Positions 29,601 to 44,600 are shown, counted from the first letter of the stretch. The stretch: 64,000 bases of DNA from Cheiracanthium punctorium (GCA_038373885.1 JAWZYV010019552.1:248001-312000); one strand, 5' to 3'. Notes: generated by a model not told the origin, from the sequence alone. Program-made: numbers and translations.

Positions 29601-32600
29601 ATGTAAATAAACAAGAGAACATTTCTCCCCCCCCATTCTGAAATTTGATAAACTTACTTTTTCTTCCTTTTTCTTTTTTCTGCTCTATCATCTAACCTAT
29701 CTCCAATTTCACCATCGGAATCACTCTCTTGTTGTTTTGAGCTGTAACAAGAAATAAATATATCTAAATAAATAAATGTATAGTGAAATTGTTCCAAATG
29801 AATCACAAAAATTTTTCTGTGAGCATTTTTCATGCTGAATTTTTCTGCCCTGCGTACTGTATGTGGTACACAACCATTCTAACATTTTCAAAGTAATATA
29901 CATTATAACCATAGTCAGATAATGCAGATTAATCTCAGTCAGATAATATCACCATAGTCAGATAATGCAGAATGTATCTGGGCATGGCATGCGCAGTTAC
30001 ATTCAAAGGTCTTGCAGATAATTTTCGGTAGTTTCATTTTTTTTTTCTCCATAGGTACTTGGATAGCTATCTAAACAAAATATTTTTTAAGTCACTGTAG
30101 TACAAACGTGCTGCACAGATGTTTGCAGGTATGCATATAGAAGTGTTCATATACACACTATGTATTCAGTTATCACAAACTATTATGATTTTGCAGATAG
30201 TTTTGGATTATGTGTGCAGATCAAGGTTTAAGATACAGTCGCATTTTTTGCATAATGCGAAAGTACTTGCCAAAATGGTAAAATGAAGCTAACGGGCTTT
30301 CGCTTTTTTGCGAAAGCATATAGAGAAAATTTGAAACTGAAATATAAAAGAGAAACTGGGATAAAAGTAGAAACTCCCTGCTGTGGAAGTTTTATAGAAG
30401 GATTGTGGCAACAATCTTTTTTTCAACATTGAATCGAAATATATAGCCTGTACGTCTACATTTTTTTTATGTTTGTGTGATTATGGCAATGCTACTCTAG
30501 GGCGATCTGCCAAGGGTGAGGGGTGCCTTGGAAGGAGGACTTTCTAAGGGGCTCTGACGCATATCCACGTTACGTCTGGAGAAAACCTACCAAAACTCCA
30601 GACCGTTAGATTGACAGCCGCGCCATGGGACCTTCACAATTCGGCCGTCTACCATTTTCAGTGGCATAACCACTGTGCCATGGTGAGGCCTGTAATTGTC
30701 AAGACCACTGCAAAAACAATCGAGATCAGAGGGAAAAATCAAATTATCTTTTTAGCATTTTACTAAAGATATTTTCCTTATTTTAGCTTTTTTGCTAAAG
30801 AATTTTCGAGATCAGCTTAAACCCAGGTGCAGATAGTTTTTTATTTTATCTGACTGTATGATCATCACATAATCACTGAAACTCTTTAAAAGGGATTGGT
30901 GAAGACTTGCATCTCCATTGCTTCACTAAGGGAAAGGCCTGATTCAATATACAAATATTCTGATTAACTAGCTCAGTCAAGAAATAATTAAACACGTATC
31001 TGAAAGTACAAGGTTTGAAATAAGTCATGGCAGTCAACCACTCCAAATGCCCTGAGATGAACTAAATAGCCATGATTGATGATCAACAGTTTTAGTGGTA
31101 AGTTTAGCTGCAAGTATTAAAAACTTTATTAAATGAGCATTTCTTTCTATCTCAGGCGCGTTTTACGGTTACATATGAAGCTGAAGACTGCTTACAAGGA
31201 TAGTGGAGAAGAAGAATACATTATTTGTTGTTATTCTTTTTATTCTATTATGGATTTTTAAGTTAAGCAGAAAAATTGCAACTGCCATTGACCATTATTA
31301 TGAAAATTTACTCTATTAACTTTCATAAAGATATTTCGAAAAACCATTATCTATAGCGGAAAAAACACTCAAAATACTGGTGTTAAACGATAAAGTAAAT
31401 AAAAAACTTTGTAAAAAACACACATAAGATGTTATAGGTAAGAAGATACGTACGTTTCGGCCAAAAATTGTTTTGACCTTCGTCAGTCCAAGCCCTTTGT
31501 CGCAAGGAACACAGGGAACTGAAAAGAGAACTCTGGACCGACGAAGGCCAAAACAATTTTTGGCCGAAACGTACATATCTTCTTACCTATAACATCTTAT
31601 GTGTGTTTTTTTACAAAGTTTTTTATTTACTTTACCATTATCTATACCTCAAGTTCAATGCGAGTCAGGTTTTTAACAAGAAATGATTGGTCAAAAAATA
31701 TTGCATTACATTTGGGATAATATACAGTCAACTCCCGCTAATCCGCGACTCTATAATCCGCGAACGCCTGTAATCCGCGATATAATTCAAATGTAAACAA
31801 ACTTGTTTGTTTACATTTTGAGCGGCATTTGACTGGTAGTATTACTGTTATAGAAGTTATTTGATTGGCTGAATGTTATAAAGACATTTATTAATGGTTT
31901 TCCACAGGTATTTGAAGTAAATAATTTCATATATTTGAGCATATTATCATGTAATTAAACATACAAAAACTTATATGCTAAGTTGTATGTGTTCAGGCAG
32001 TGAATGGATGTAAATAACGAACTCCAAAGCAATGCACCGTCTAATCACATCGCTTTACTCTTTTCCTGAATGAAACAAACAAACAATCAACGAAAACGTT
32101 TGCTCTATGAGAGAGAGAAAAACTGGCGAGAGTAAAGATTGACCGTTGCAATTAAAATTGGGTGAAAATATGTAACATGTTTAACTTTAAACGCAAACCG
32201 CGATTTGGCAGACACAACAGTTGCGCAGTTTTCCGATTCTCCCCCTACCTCACCCTTTTGATCTTCTGTCTAGCGATTTATTATGCAACAAAAACTTTCT
32301 CCACATAACTATAGTTCTGTAGGAAGAAAGAAAGAAAAGCATAAACAGACCACATGGCCTTTCTCTTTGTTTATATTTAGCTGCCGGAGGAGCACATGCA
32401 AAAATAATGAATCATCAGCACTTGAAATGTAATGCACGTGTGTGTGTGTGAAAAGGATAACATTCTTTTCCTCTTTAGAGCTTATATAATAGCATAGAAT
32501 ATTTTTACATTAGGAGAAACCGAAAATTACCTCAAAAGATCTGAAATTAATGTAATTCTGAGATATCAAATATACAAATGATGCACCGCATGTCCCCCCC

Positions 32601-35600
32601 CCCCCCCTTCGTGAGCGACCATTGAAATTCCTCCCTTTCTGATTGAGCTTGTTTATTTTATAATAGATATATATTTAGTTAAAAACGGTCTTTTAAAGAA
32701 ATTAAAAACAACAACTGCCCTTAAAAAAAAGAATGTTTGTTTGTTGAAAAACTTCCAGATTTGGGGTCTCTTTAAACATTTTGCAAAAGCAATCATTTGT
32801 CAGTGACCAAGAGTTACTGACAATTAGAAGGCTTCAAGACAAAATTTCTGGAGAAAAATTAAAATCTCTTAAACAAATTACAATCACTGCAATGTTTGAA
32901 AAAATGAAAAATAAATAAAAATTTAGAGAGAATTTATTCTTTTAATTTTGTATTAGTAATTGTATTTAATATTAAATAAAATAGTGTTTTAGTTCAGCAG
33001 TATAAATATTTTCTTTCATCTGTCCTTTAGTAAATTCTCTAAATTTAATTGTATTATTTATTGTATTGATATTGACATTTAATTGTGTTTTTATTCAATA
33101 GCATATGCATTTTCTTTCATCATTTCCAATTTGTTTACAGTAAATTGACTATAATTTAAAGGGAAATTCTAAATGTAAAAATGTAAACAAAAAAAATGAC
33201 CTATAATCCGCAAAATCCTGTAATCCGCACAACCCTTGGTCCCAGCGAGTGCGGATTAGAGGGAGTTGACTGTAGTAAGATTTTTTTTATTTTTATTTAA
33301 TAGTTTTCACTGCCCGCTTCAAAATCCTATTTTGAGCCCTGCAAGGTACCAACTGTATTATGCTGTGGTGTTGTAAGTCTTTTATGAAAACAGAGGCATA
33401 AGAATCTTACGGTGGGTGAGCAGGTACATCTTCAGATACTGTGGGTGTAGCAGCAGGAGGGGCACGAGGTGTCATCAACAGCTTACGAAAATCTTCATTG
33501 GTCATCGGATGATGACTCCTGTCAAAAAGAAAAAATAGCACAACTTAAGAAAAATTATAAATATATTAAAAAGTTTTTATTATGTTTTTCAAATATAATT
33601 TTACATTTGTTGTTCCATGGCTAAATTCTCAACTATGTAATAAACTACTGATCTTTCCAGGGGTCAATCCAGGAATTTTTTTCAGAATTCCATTTTTAAG
33701 AATTTCAATACTTAATTTTGTGAATTTCCATACCAATTTTTAATAAAAGCCACTTTTTTGTAAAAATAATTGATAAAACAGATTAAAATGTAGGGCAAAA
33801 TGCCAATGAAGGATTGTTTTCATCGATTGTATTTTTGTAAAGGGGCCGTTTTAATCGTTATATAATTGTGAAAGGGGCTGCTTCAATCGATCGTAATTTA
33901 GTGAAGGGACCATTTTAATCAATTGTATTTTTGTGAAGGGGCTGCAAAGGGGACCAAATTTTGTCTGCATTGACCTAGCTGAGCAAATTATTTGAATATT
34001 TGCCAACAATGGCAACTTTTTATTCTCTAATGATACTTTGGCAATGGATGCATGCACATAATTGATTATTTTTATCATTACAGTTACCATTAAATCAGCT
34101 TTTCATTTATTTTTATAGATAATCCTTTGCAGATTGCAAAATTGAGCATCACACAATATTTCAAGCTGTAGTGTCAAATATCAAACTATAACTGAGCTAT
34201 TACAAAATAATGAAAAACTATTTCCATTATAAAACACTACAGTTCGGCAAATGCGGAAACCACCAAGCTGGGTTCAACTTTGGAAATTTATTTTTTGGTG
34301 AAAAACGTGGCAACTTTTGGCATACCGCCAATGTTTGAAAATTTGAAAAGCTTGTCACAAACTTAACCATGACTTCAAAGAAAAAGTAAAAAGGAGAAAA
34401 GCTTTAAAAAATCTAATATTTTTAAGACAACAGTACATAAAAAAGTGCATCTGTACTTTTTTCAAAGAAAATGTGATTTCTTTTATATAACAAGTCAATC
34501 AATAAAATACTTACGCATGTTCCTCATTTCTATTGCTGATATCACTAGGTGGAAGAGGATTTGAAAATGGCTCATGATCACGATCTATAATGAAAGAAAA
34601 ATGTAAAATAAAAATAATATCATACCATATTTAATCAGAGCAATATTTAATTGATTAAAAACGCTTTTAACAGAAAAGTACTCAGGGTGTCTACCACAAA
34701 AAGTAAGATTAATTTCTAGACCTTTTCTTGACCATAGCAAATACGTGCGAAACCCTAATATCAAAAATACATCCTGCCAGGGATGCAGAATATGTTCGAT
34801 CCGACGATTGAGGATCGGGGGAAATTTTGCAGAAAAACAAACTTTTGATTTTAACAATGAATTACAAAATTCTTCAAGTTTTTTTTCCCTTCCCATTTTT
34901 AAAGCGATATTTTTTTCAACTTTTTCACTGATCAGCCATTTGCTTTCAGTTAACTTGGACTAACTGCTATTTTGTAAGCATGTATGTAGCTACAACATGT
35001 ACATTGTACATTGCAAATCCTTTTACATTCATGGTAACACAGAACTTACGAAAGTCTATAATATATCATAGAATTTTGGGGAATTTTTCATATGGATTGA
35101 GTGAAATGTTGAGAGTAAAAACATTTTCTGCACCCCTGCATCATGCTGATATAGACTGAAAGAAAATTATACTTTTAAATTTAACACTATTAATATGTAT
35201 TATTAAATATTTATGTATAATAGCATTAAGTGTCCCGCAGTGGTCTGGGCGCTAAGCTCTGTTCCCATAAGCATACGGCAAGTGAAGCAGCATCCGGTTT
35301 GGTGGCTCAACTCTTCTCGGCTCGACTTCTGTAGGACCGTGTAAGCTAATGGGATGCACGTAAAATCTGTCGTGGCTCCAATGTCCTCCAAGTTGTTAAA
35401 CGATAACTCCGGAGGTGCCAATTTCAGGGGGTTGGTCCCTCCTCTGGAATGGGTTCAAAATTAGGGGATCACGGTCTAAGTCCGACTTCCTCCTACTGGG
35501 GCCCTAAAAATAGAAGCCCCCCCCCCCCCCTATTGAACTATTCTCAGTTCAGTATAAAACTATTTGGCAGACATCATTTTTGATGATTTCTGCTAAATAA

Positions 35601-38600
35601 CATGTAAATGACATTTTGAATGTATTTTATAAATAGCATGCAAACAGTATTTTAATGTTTACCTATTAAATAAACACATGAAAGACTGTTAAGTTTTGTC
35701 TGTTTGCATAGTTAAAAATTGGCGGTAAAACGTAAACTTTACAAGTTAGTATAGTATGAGTAAGTATATTCAAGTGGTCTTAATGATTTTACTTCTTTCC
35801 TGATGCGTGGAAAATTCAAGTGTGGTGGGAGGATTTGTTTCTTAAAATACCAATTTTTTTTTTTTTTTTTTTTTCATTTAATACAATTTACACTTGTACA
35901 AAATTGTGTAAGACTGCCAGTATGCTTCATTAAAAAAAAAAAAAAAAAAAAAACCATTAAAAAAAATTCAAGTTTTGAAATTGCAAAATAACGGAACTAT
36001 AATAATGAAAATGAAGGAGTGGATGTTTTGATTAGGGAGAAAAAACATTTGTAAAAGCAAACGATTTTTTTTAAATTCCTTTGCAGGTGCAATTTTAGGG
36101 TACTTTCATTTACAGTAAATTTTAAGAGATTATTTTTTAAAACAAAATATGGGCCGTGATTTTATTAAAAAAGCATCATATATTAATCAAAAGTGAGGTA
36201 GGATTCGTATTTTAAACTACCAAATTTTTCCACTTACTGAAATCTACACTTTTACAAAAATTGTGTAAGGCCGCCATTACGCTTTATTTCAACAACAACA
36301 GAACATAAAAAAATTAAAATTTCGTAATCGTAAAATAACGGTAATCTCGTTTCGAAGACAAGTTTTTCATAATCATGCAAATTTTCGGACCCGAAAATGA
36401 CCGAAAACATTCCGTATTAGATTCAAATTTTATCGTATTTGGCGTCATCTGCAATTTTTCTCTCTATATGTATGCTACTCTTCAACTACACTCATGTCCA
36501 TAAATTAAGGATAATGAAGATCAGGCAAAGAAAGAGAAAGAAGCAAAACAAATTTGACTTATTTGTAAAGTCTATTTATTAAACAAAAAGTAAAGAGCAA
36601 AAAAGATCATATATGTTTGACATAATTAATAAAAATTGCAAGTTTTACTCCCTTGACCCAATTTCAAAAAAAGAACCTATTTACAAAAAACAGTATAACA
36701 GGGTTAGTAGGATGTTTAATACGGAGTATGTCTCCTGGACGATGCAATACAGGCCTGACAACGCCTAGGCATGCTGAGTATCCAATGATCCATCTGATCT
36801 TGGGGAATATTACACCACTCATCAAGCAATGCACTCCGAAGTTCCGGTAGACAGGTGGGAGGGGGTTGACGGGCTGCAATTCGTCGGCCAAGCATATCCC
36901 ACACATGCTCTATTGGATTCAAGTCCGGTGAGTATGCTGGCCAATGCATACGGGTGATATCCTCCGATGGAAGGCATTCGTCTACAATGTTTGCACGGTG
37001 AGGACGGGCGTTGTCATCCATAAACACAAATTCAGCACCCATGGCGCCCCGAAACAAACGTACATGTTGTTCCAGAATGACATCCCGATAGATGTGGCCT
37101 GTCATCGTTACACTCTGAACATGCAGGTCAGTTCTGGAACCAAGAATAATTCCTCCCCAAACGAGCCATCCTGCACCACTGTAACGGTGTCTTTCAATGG
37201 TGTTCTCTTGGTGGTAACGGGTACCTGGCGCTCTCCAGATGAATGTCCGGCGAGAATCAGACTCCAAACTAAACCTGGACTCGTCGGAAAACATCACACA
37301 AGGCCACTGTTGCGGTGTCCACAATGCATGCTCTCTACTCCAGGTTAATCGCAGGCGACAGTGAGTTGCGGTAAGTGGAACACATCTGACAGGCCTACGA
37401 GCATATAGACCAATGTGCCCTAAGCGTCTGTACACGGTCTGCCTTGAAATTGTCGTACCGGTAGCTGAAGAGAGCTGACGAGACAGGTCTGATGCTGTAC
37501 TCCGTCTGTTTCTTTTGGCAGTAACTGCCAAATAGCGGTCCCCATTCGGCATTGTAACTCGGGGGCGACCTGTGCTGTAACGTCTACTCACATTACCATC
37601 CTCTTGGAATCGTTGCCAAAGCCTGGAGATGACACTCTGGGCGCTTCCAAGTTCCTCGGATACTTCCAGCTGGGTACGTCCACATTCCAGTCGTCCGATA
37701 ATTCTGCCACGTAAAACATCATCCAAATGCCTCCTTTGTGCCATAACTATGCGGTTTTTGCACTGAAAGGCTTTCACAGCGCTTGTGAACAATTTTACTT
37801 CTTTGCCACCCTTCCTTATATACCCCTCTCTTACACTCTCGTCATTGTGACGTACCATCCACGCCATCTGGTGGTTTCCTGTAATTTGCATATTCTTCTT
37901 CAAGATGTGTGTGATCATTCCACAGGTGACATTTTTATTTTAGAGATCAATTTCTGTGTGATTCTGAATTATCCTTAATTTATGGACATGAGTGTAGAAG
38001 AAGTAAACGGGACTCTTGTCCTGGGCGACGTGATCTCTAGTTGCATCCCATTTGACCCTCTTGCCCTAATTTCCCAATCGATGGATATTCAAAATAGTCT
38101 TAATGCTCCAGCACTGTATATGCAAAATATTTGGAAATGATCTGTAATAGGAAAGCCAGTTTATCTAAGACGTGTGTTGAAAAAAAAAAATTGCAATAGC
38201 GTGTAGTTTGTTATTTATTTTTTTTTTAAAAAGGGGGGCACAATAGTATTTCCCATCGTGCGCGGCAACAACGGATTTTCTAAAGAGGCAAAAAGTCTTA
38301 ATAATGATTATTGAGCAGCAGTTTGTAGTTACATAATTATAAAACAACTCCCGACTCTTCAGGGATCGGAAAGAATTTGACCCTCTTGCCCTAATTTCCC
38401 AATCGATGGATATTCAAAATAGTCTTAATGCACCGCCGCGCATTTTCGCACTGTCGATTGGGCTTTTGCTGAGCGTGTAGTACAGTGAAAATCAACATCC
38501 TGGGGGCACGTGCAGTCGACGAAAGACTCATTCTCAAAAGATACCCCACACATACGCAACATTGATACAAGAATAAACAAATCAACTTCCTTTCTCACAG

Positions 38601-41600
38601 AAATCACTCGTGAAATCAAAATACGAATTAATGATGTTACGAAAAGATACATAAAATAATTTCTCTCAATGAACTTAACGCAAAAAATTAGACACAAAGA
38701 ATTTGAATGAAATGGAAAGAGCGTAGTTGAGTCGCAAATCGTGACCTAGTGCTTCATTTCTTGACTTTCGTGACCTTTGCATGATGGTAGACACCCTGGT
38801 ACTGTTCTTGGGAGCAGATCTAGTGTTTGTCATCCCTCACCATTTTTTGACTAATTTATTAAATACATAATTTAATGTTTTCTGCCATTAAATGGAAGGC
38901 ATGCAGAACACACTCAACTAATCTCTTCTAGGATGATCTGCACTTCGCTCAGTAGGAGGTAAAATGAACAGTCTACAAAAAGCAGACAATAAATCAGGGT
39001 GACTACAGAAATTGAGAAAAAAAGTTCCCTGATTTCCCTGACTATCTTTATCAAAATTCCAGAACTAATTATATACATACCATAATTCATGTAAATCACA
39101 ATTGTGTATCATGCACCAACAAGTAAATGCTTCATATAGGGAAATAAATAATAGAAAACCACAAAAATGCTTAATATTAATAAAATTGTAGTTCAGTTTC
39201 ATAAATCCAAACATAAAATTTAGTTGAACACTAAAAGACAATATGTAGCAGAAAGTTTCCTCGTTTTATAAAGATAGTGTTCAATTTTAAACGTAAGGAT
39301 GGCTGATCAAAATAAAATGGCCACCCAGTCAACTTATTTTATTTCAATCAATGTATCTTCAAATTTTAAAAAATATGTAAAAAGGCTTAAAAATGAGCAC
39401 TATCTATTAAAAAAAAAATCGTCTTGCGGGGGAACTTAGCTGGCATCACTCAAATGTCCCATCACTTTAAAAAACTCATTGGCGCAGTAGAGGACTAAAT
39501 CATCTTTTACCATTCATTTTACCTATGACTTTATTCAGGAAGCAATTCACATGCGAAATTGATTCACATGCCGATATGATTCGCATATCCGGTTTCTTGT
39601 ATGATCCACATCTTAGAACGAGTCCGAATACATGCGCTTTTTCTGATTCGTATAGTGATAGTACCTACATCACTTGAGTCTCGGATTCGTAAAATGTCTG
39701 TATCTGTGCATCAGTTGAGTATCGTGTTATCCAGAACGGAGCCGCGCATCAGATTGACAATTAAACATGATCTAGTTCACTAGGCCAAAACGAAAGTTCC
39801 CTGATTTTAAATATTTTTGCAAAATTCCCTGATATTTCCAGATTGATAAAGTACCCTGATTTTTCCATGATTTCCCTGATCTGTCGACACCCTGTAAATG
39901 TCAAATGCATTGGTTTATTGGCATACTGATTTTTGTTCAGCTCATTTAAATTACAAGCCATATTTTTAAACTGATTTATTTGATTGATTAATATTCTTTT
40001 AATATGTAATGGCAGCACTTAGAATTTCATGTTTGACTCTATCTATACAAGGTTAAAATTTACTTTGCTGTAGCATTTTTGTGATGTAAAGTTCTTGAAA
40101 TTTTGATGATACAAAGCCTACTGTCATTCTTGAGGAATACATTTCTGTATCAAGATAATTTGTATTCGTATTATTTTTTATTTTTGGAGTAGTTCAAAGA
40201 AAGTGGGGTAAAACGATCATACCGCTAGGCTTGCACTTAAAGAACACATGTATCATTTTAGATTTCTTTTTTTTTCATCTGTAATATATTTTATAAGGTA
40301 TTAATAGTAATAACGTGAATAAATAAATAGATTTCGTTATTCTACTTTTATTTTTACCTGGAAATAAGAAAAATAACCCAAAATTACGATACTGGAATCA
40401 TAAATTTATAAATAAATGTTAACAGAGGATGTGTTTGCTGCACATTTTGAAGAAAAGCATGAAATTGAAGACCGTGAAGTAAAGAAAGTATGCTATTCTT
40501 GAAATTTTGTGAAGAAAAATCCCAATTCTTATTTAAAAAGAGTTAAAAGAAGATTTCTAAATGGCATACTGTAATGCCTCTTTCGGACAAAATATCTGCT
40601 GGCTCTTAAGTGCTGTGGTAAAAGTTTTAATAAGCGTTTTTGGACAGATCTTGTCTGCAGAATGAAAAGGAGCTATTTACAACTTAATACTTCGCAAACT
40701 CTTTATTTGAAAAAAATGTACATTGCCAGAAAATGACGATGTCGAGGAAGTTCAAACTGAACAGATAATTCAAATACTGGATGAGCCAAATTTCGATAGT
40801 AGAGGCCATTATAAATTCTGATAGCTAAATTAAAATTCCATGTAAAACTGTTTAATAAAATATTTGTTATCTACAGGGATCACTCTAGAGCGTTTCAGGA
40901 GGGCGGCCCGCCCTGGTGCCCTTTTTCTTGATAAAATTCCGCCCTCTTTTCTTTTTCTTTTACAATCAAAATGCCGCTCTCCTTTTCTCCACCCCTCCTT
41001 GTTTCCCCTTTTCTTTGATTCTCATTACCATTGCTGGCGCTCGGCTAGACCGGGGCCAAGTGGTCCCGGCTAGACCCCAAAAAAGCCTCTCTCCAACAAC
41101 AAGGAAGTTGATTTTATTCTCTTATCAATGAATGTGTGGGGAGGAGCGGGGGGGGGGCATCTGCTCAGTCGCGCTCTTCTCCCTCCCGACCTGAGGAGAG
41201 GGTTAAAACCGTTCGCTGTAGCTTCAGGTCATAAAGTATCTCATTAGAGAAACAATCTGTCATCCAGAAGAGTAGTCATAACAATAAATTATTTCCTACT
41301 GTAAATGGAGCTTTACCGTGTTTTATAAATGCTGTAAATAATTAATAAAAGTCACTTGGTTATTGTTTATTTTTTCAGATTTTCAAAACACATTCATCCA
41401 AACTTAAGGCTGGCTGCACGAAAAGTTCAAGACAAGGGCAATTCCGGAAGTGTGGGGTGACCCCCCCCCCTACACACACTCCTTCCCGTCGATGTACTAA
41501 AAATAATAGGAAAAAATTGATTCATTGACAGGGTGTGCAGCAGTCAGGAAATACTACTTGAAAATATCGAATTTCGGGTAGGCATCGGGGCCAAATTGAT

Positions 41601-44600
41601 GATTATTCTATAGGGCTATTTTAGGCGGAGATAGGGGTAGAAACTGTCAATAGAAAATTGGTGTCTATTTTGCAGCCCCTCCAAAAAAAATGAAATCGTC
41701 GACGATTGCGAGAATGCAAGTCTCGTCGACTGCACGGGCACGCGCCCCTGGGATGTTCATTTTTACTGTACTACGCGCTCAGCAAAAGCCCAATGGACAG
41801 TGCGAAAATGCGCAGAGGGGAGAGCCATTGAGACTATTTTGAATTCATCGATTGGGAAATTAAAAATTTGTGCAAGAGGGTCAAGTTCTTTCCGATTCCT
41901 GAAGGGTCGGGAGTTATTTTATAATTATGTAATTACGAATATTACACAACAATAATTATTAAGACTTCTTGCCTGTTTAGAAAATCCTTTGCCGCCGCCC
42001 ACGATAGGAAATACTATCGTCCCCCCCCCCCCTCTTTTTTTTATTATGTCGCGCACTTGCAATTTATTTTTTCCTCGGACACGTCTTAGCTAAACTGGCA
42101 TTCTTATTACAGAATATTTCCAAATGTTATGCATATAATGCTGCAACTAGAGGTCAAGTCGCCCGGGACAAACCTTTGTTTTGGCGCTCCCTTCTTTCCA
42201 TTTCAATTTTGAGTAACAGCACTATGCCTGGGCAAGTGTCCCGTTTCCCTTCCACTAGTTGCAGACTAGCATATATACAGAGAGAAAAGTTGCAGTGACG
42301 CTGAATACGATAAAATTTGAATCTAAAACGGAATGTTTTCGGTCATTTTCGGGTCCGAAAATTGGCGTAATTATTAAAAATTTGTCGGCAAAACCGGATT
42401 CCCGTTATTTTACGATTACAAAATTTAATTTTTTTATGCTTTTTTTGTTTTGTTGTTGTTGTTGAAATAAAGCATAATGGCCGCCTTACACAATTTTTGT
42501 AAAAGTGTAGATTTCATTGAGTGAAAAAATTTGTTTAATCATTTGCTTAAAAAATTGCTATTAAGAAAACACATTTTCGGACATAAAAGTATGTTTATAA
42601 AAGCTACCCTTATGTGTTTGTAGACAATAATTACAAAAGTTGCCCTTTTTGTGTGATATGATATGCCCTTTTTCTGTAATGTGCACCCTGCCCTTTTTCA
42701 TTTCTAGAGTGATCCCTGTATCTATTTTCCAGATGACCTTATTGATACAATATTGTCTATGAGTGTGTTTCATTTTTTTCATGTATAATCATTTTACCCC
42801 AAACCATGGGGTAAAATGATCATAATAACAAGCGAAAAAAAATTAATGATCAAACAGTTTTAATGTTTGTAAAAGAAAAAAACAAAAATTTGTAGTTACT
42901 GTCAAATAGTCCAATGAAAAATATTTGTCAAAAGAATTTAAATATGTTGTATCATTTTGGATGTGTAGCTTAATAAAGTTGAAAGTAGCTAACACCGCCT
43001 GACCCTTTTACCCCCTTTTACCCCACCTGACCCTATATGTTGAGATGACTTCATATGGGAAAGAAGTTTGTTTGAGGATTAAGGCTGATTAACTGCACTA
43101 GGGTATTAGGCTTATAGGGGGATTTCCCTCTGTGGGAGACTTTCTCAGGGTGTCTACCAGGTTTCATAAACCGAATTTCATGACTTTTTGATGACCTTTG
43201 CACACAAATTTAATGACATTAATTAACTGTAAAAATTATTGTTGCATATGCCATTGTAATTTAGAATTTCGTATAATTAACAAATACATATAGTAATGCT
43301 ACTCAGCTTGGCAGCGTGAATGCTTTGTTTATCTACCCGGAAAGCTCAAATATGGCATCGTGAATGACTTGGGTTTTTCTCGAGTTACTCAAAGGTGGCA
43401 GTCTGAAATCACCCAAAAGAAAAACAAACTATGACAGGTTCTGTTTTGTTCACAATTGTCCCGCTTGCGGTTATGACAAAGACTTGCAAATTTCTGGTGA
43501 TGTCAAGACCCTTTCAAGCGTCCATTTGATATCAAATGGCCTGGAAAGGGGATTTTTTTTTTTTTTTTAATGGAAAAATTCATGTCTGAAAGGCAAAATT
43601 CATGACTTTTTCATGACTTTCGTGACCATTTTTCTGAAATAGTGACTTTCATGACTGGTAGACACCTTGTTTCTAAGAGATCCTAGCCCATATTTAATGG
43701 GAAAGAGGTACAATTCCGTTATGCGAAAGCCAGCCAAATTTGATGGGGAGTTTTTTCGGTAGTGGAGGATGAAGCTTGGTGATGTTTTTTTTTTCTGGTG
43801 ACCCATCTTGGATTGTGCAACAACCTTGCTTGTTTGTGTGTAGTAGGTTAGCTTGTGTTATTTTAGTTTTAGTAAATATGAATTTATGGAAATGTCGACG
43901 AATGAGGAAGATATAATAAAGTGTTGTCCGAGTCATTCAAGGAAGAGTTTTGTAAATGCCTTTTATGAATGAATGCTGTTGTCTTACGGATGCGCTAGAT
44001 TAAAAAAAAAAAAATGAAAAAAAATGAGTGTAGTCAAGCTCTAATGGGTAAACAGGGTTTCTACAGATTTCACAGCTTTTGCTTCCCGGAACTTTGCGTT
44101 TCTATTTTTAATATTACATCCTTTAATTAATAACTTTTTATATATTTTGCCCGTTTTTTACAAATAATAATAATAAAATCAATATACACAAAAATATTAT
44201 TGGACATCACTGGATTCTAACAAAACCATGTTTGATAATCATTTAGGATAAAATTAAGAATATTTCAACTGAACAAGCTATATTAATAAAGGACACATTT
44301 TAAAATTATTTATAGGGTTAAATTAAGAAAATGAAAATAAAACAATTTCGACAGTTAGGTTCAAACAGGAAGTATTTTCTTGATTTTGCTGCAAAATTCA
44401 AATATTCTTGCATTTCCCTGACCTTTCTTCAATTTATTCAAATTTCACCGACTTTTTTCCCAAATCCCTGACCAAAACTCATTTCCCTGACTTTCCAGGT
44501 CTGTACAAACCCTGTTAAATAACACACCTGGCAATTTAGCTGGACAGTTCCTTTTTTTCTGACAAGTATGTATGTTTTGCTTTTGCTTCATGAAGTGTAT

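Larger units (their letters stand above)
34683..38798. mobile_element. 4.1 kb CAGGGTGTCTACC element with nested insertions
   Basis: Outer ends cagggtgtctacca / ggtagacaccctg are inverted and flanked by gtact on both sides (34678-34682, 38799-38803). The closest relative by end sequence is 43146-43669, which also shares the gactttcgtgacctttg subterminal block. Inside are a SINE-like segment (35225-35480), a long core shared with 40874-42718 and 55271-56664, and the Tc1-like transposon. In IK intron 1. Confidence 0.65.

Noticed and set aside
36944..37348. 134-codon plus-strand frame
   Set aside because: Antisense of the Tc1 transposase gene.
40864..41131. Proline/arginine-rich frames near 41 kb
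   Set aside because: Product of the GC-rich subterminal region of a DNA element; its inverted copy at 56.4-56.6 kb has different broken frames.
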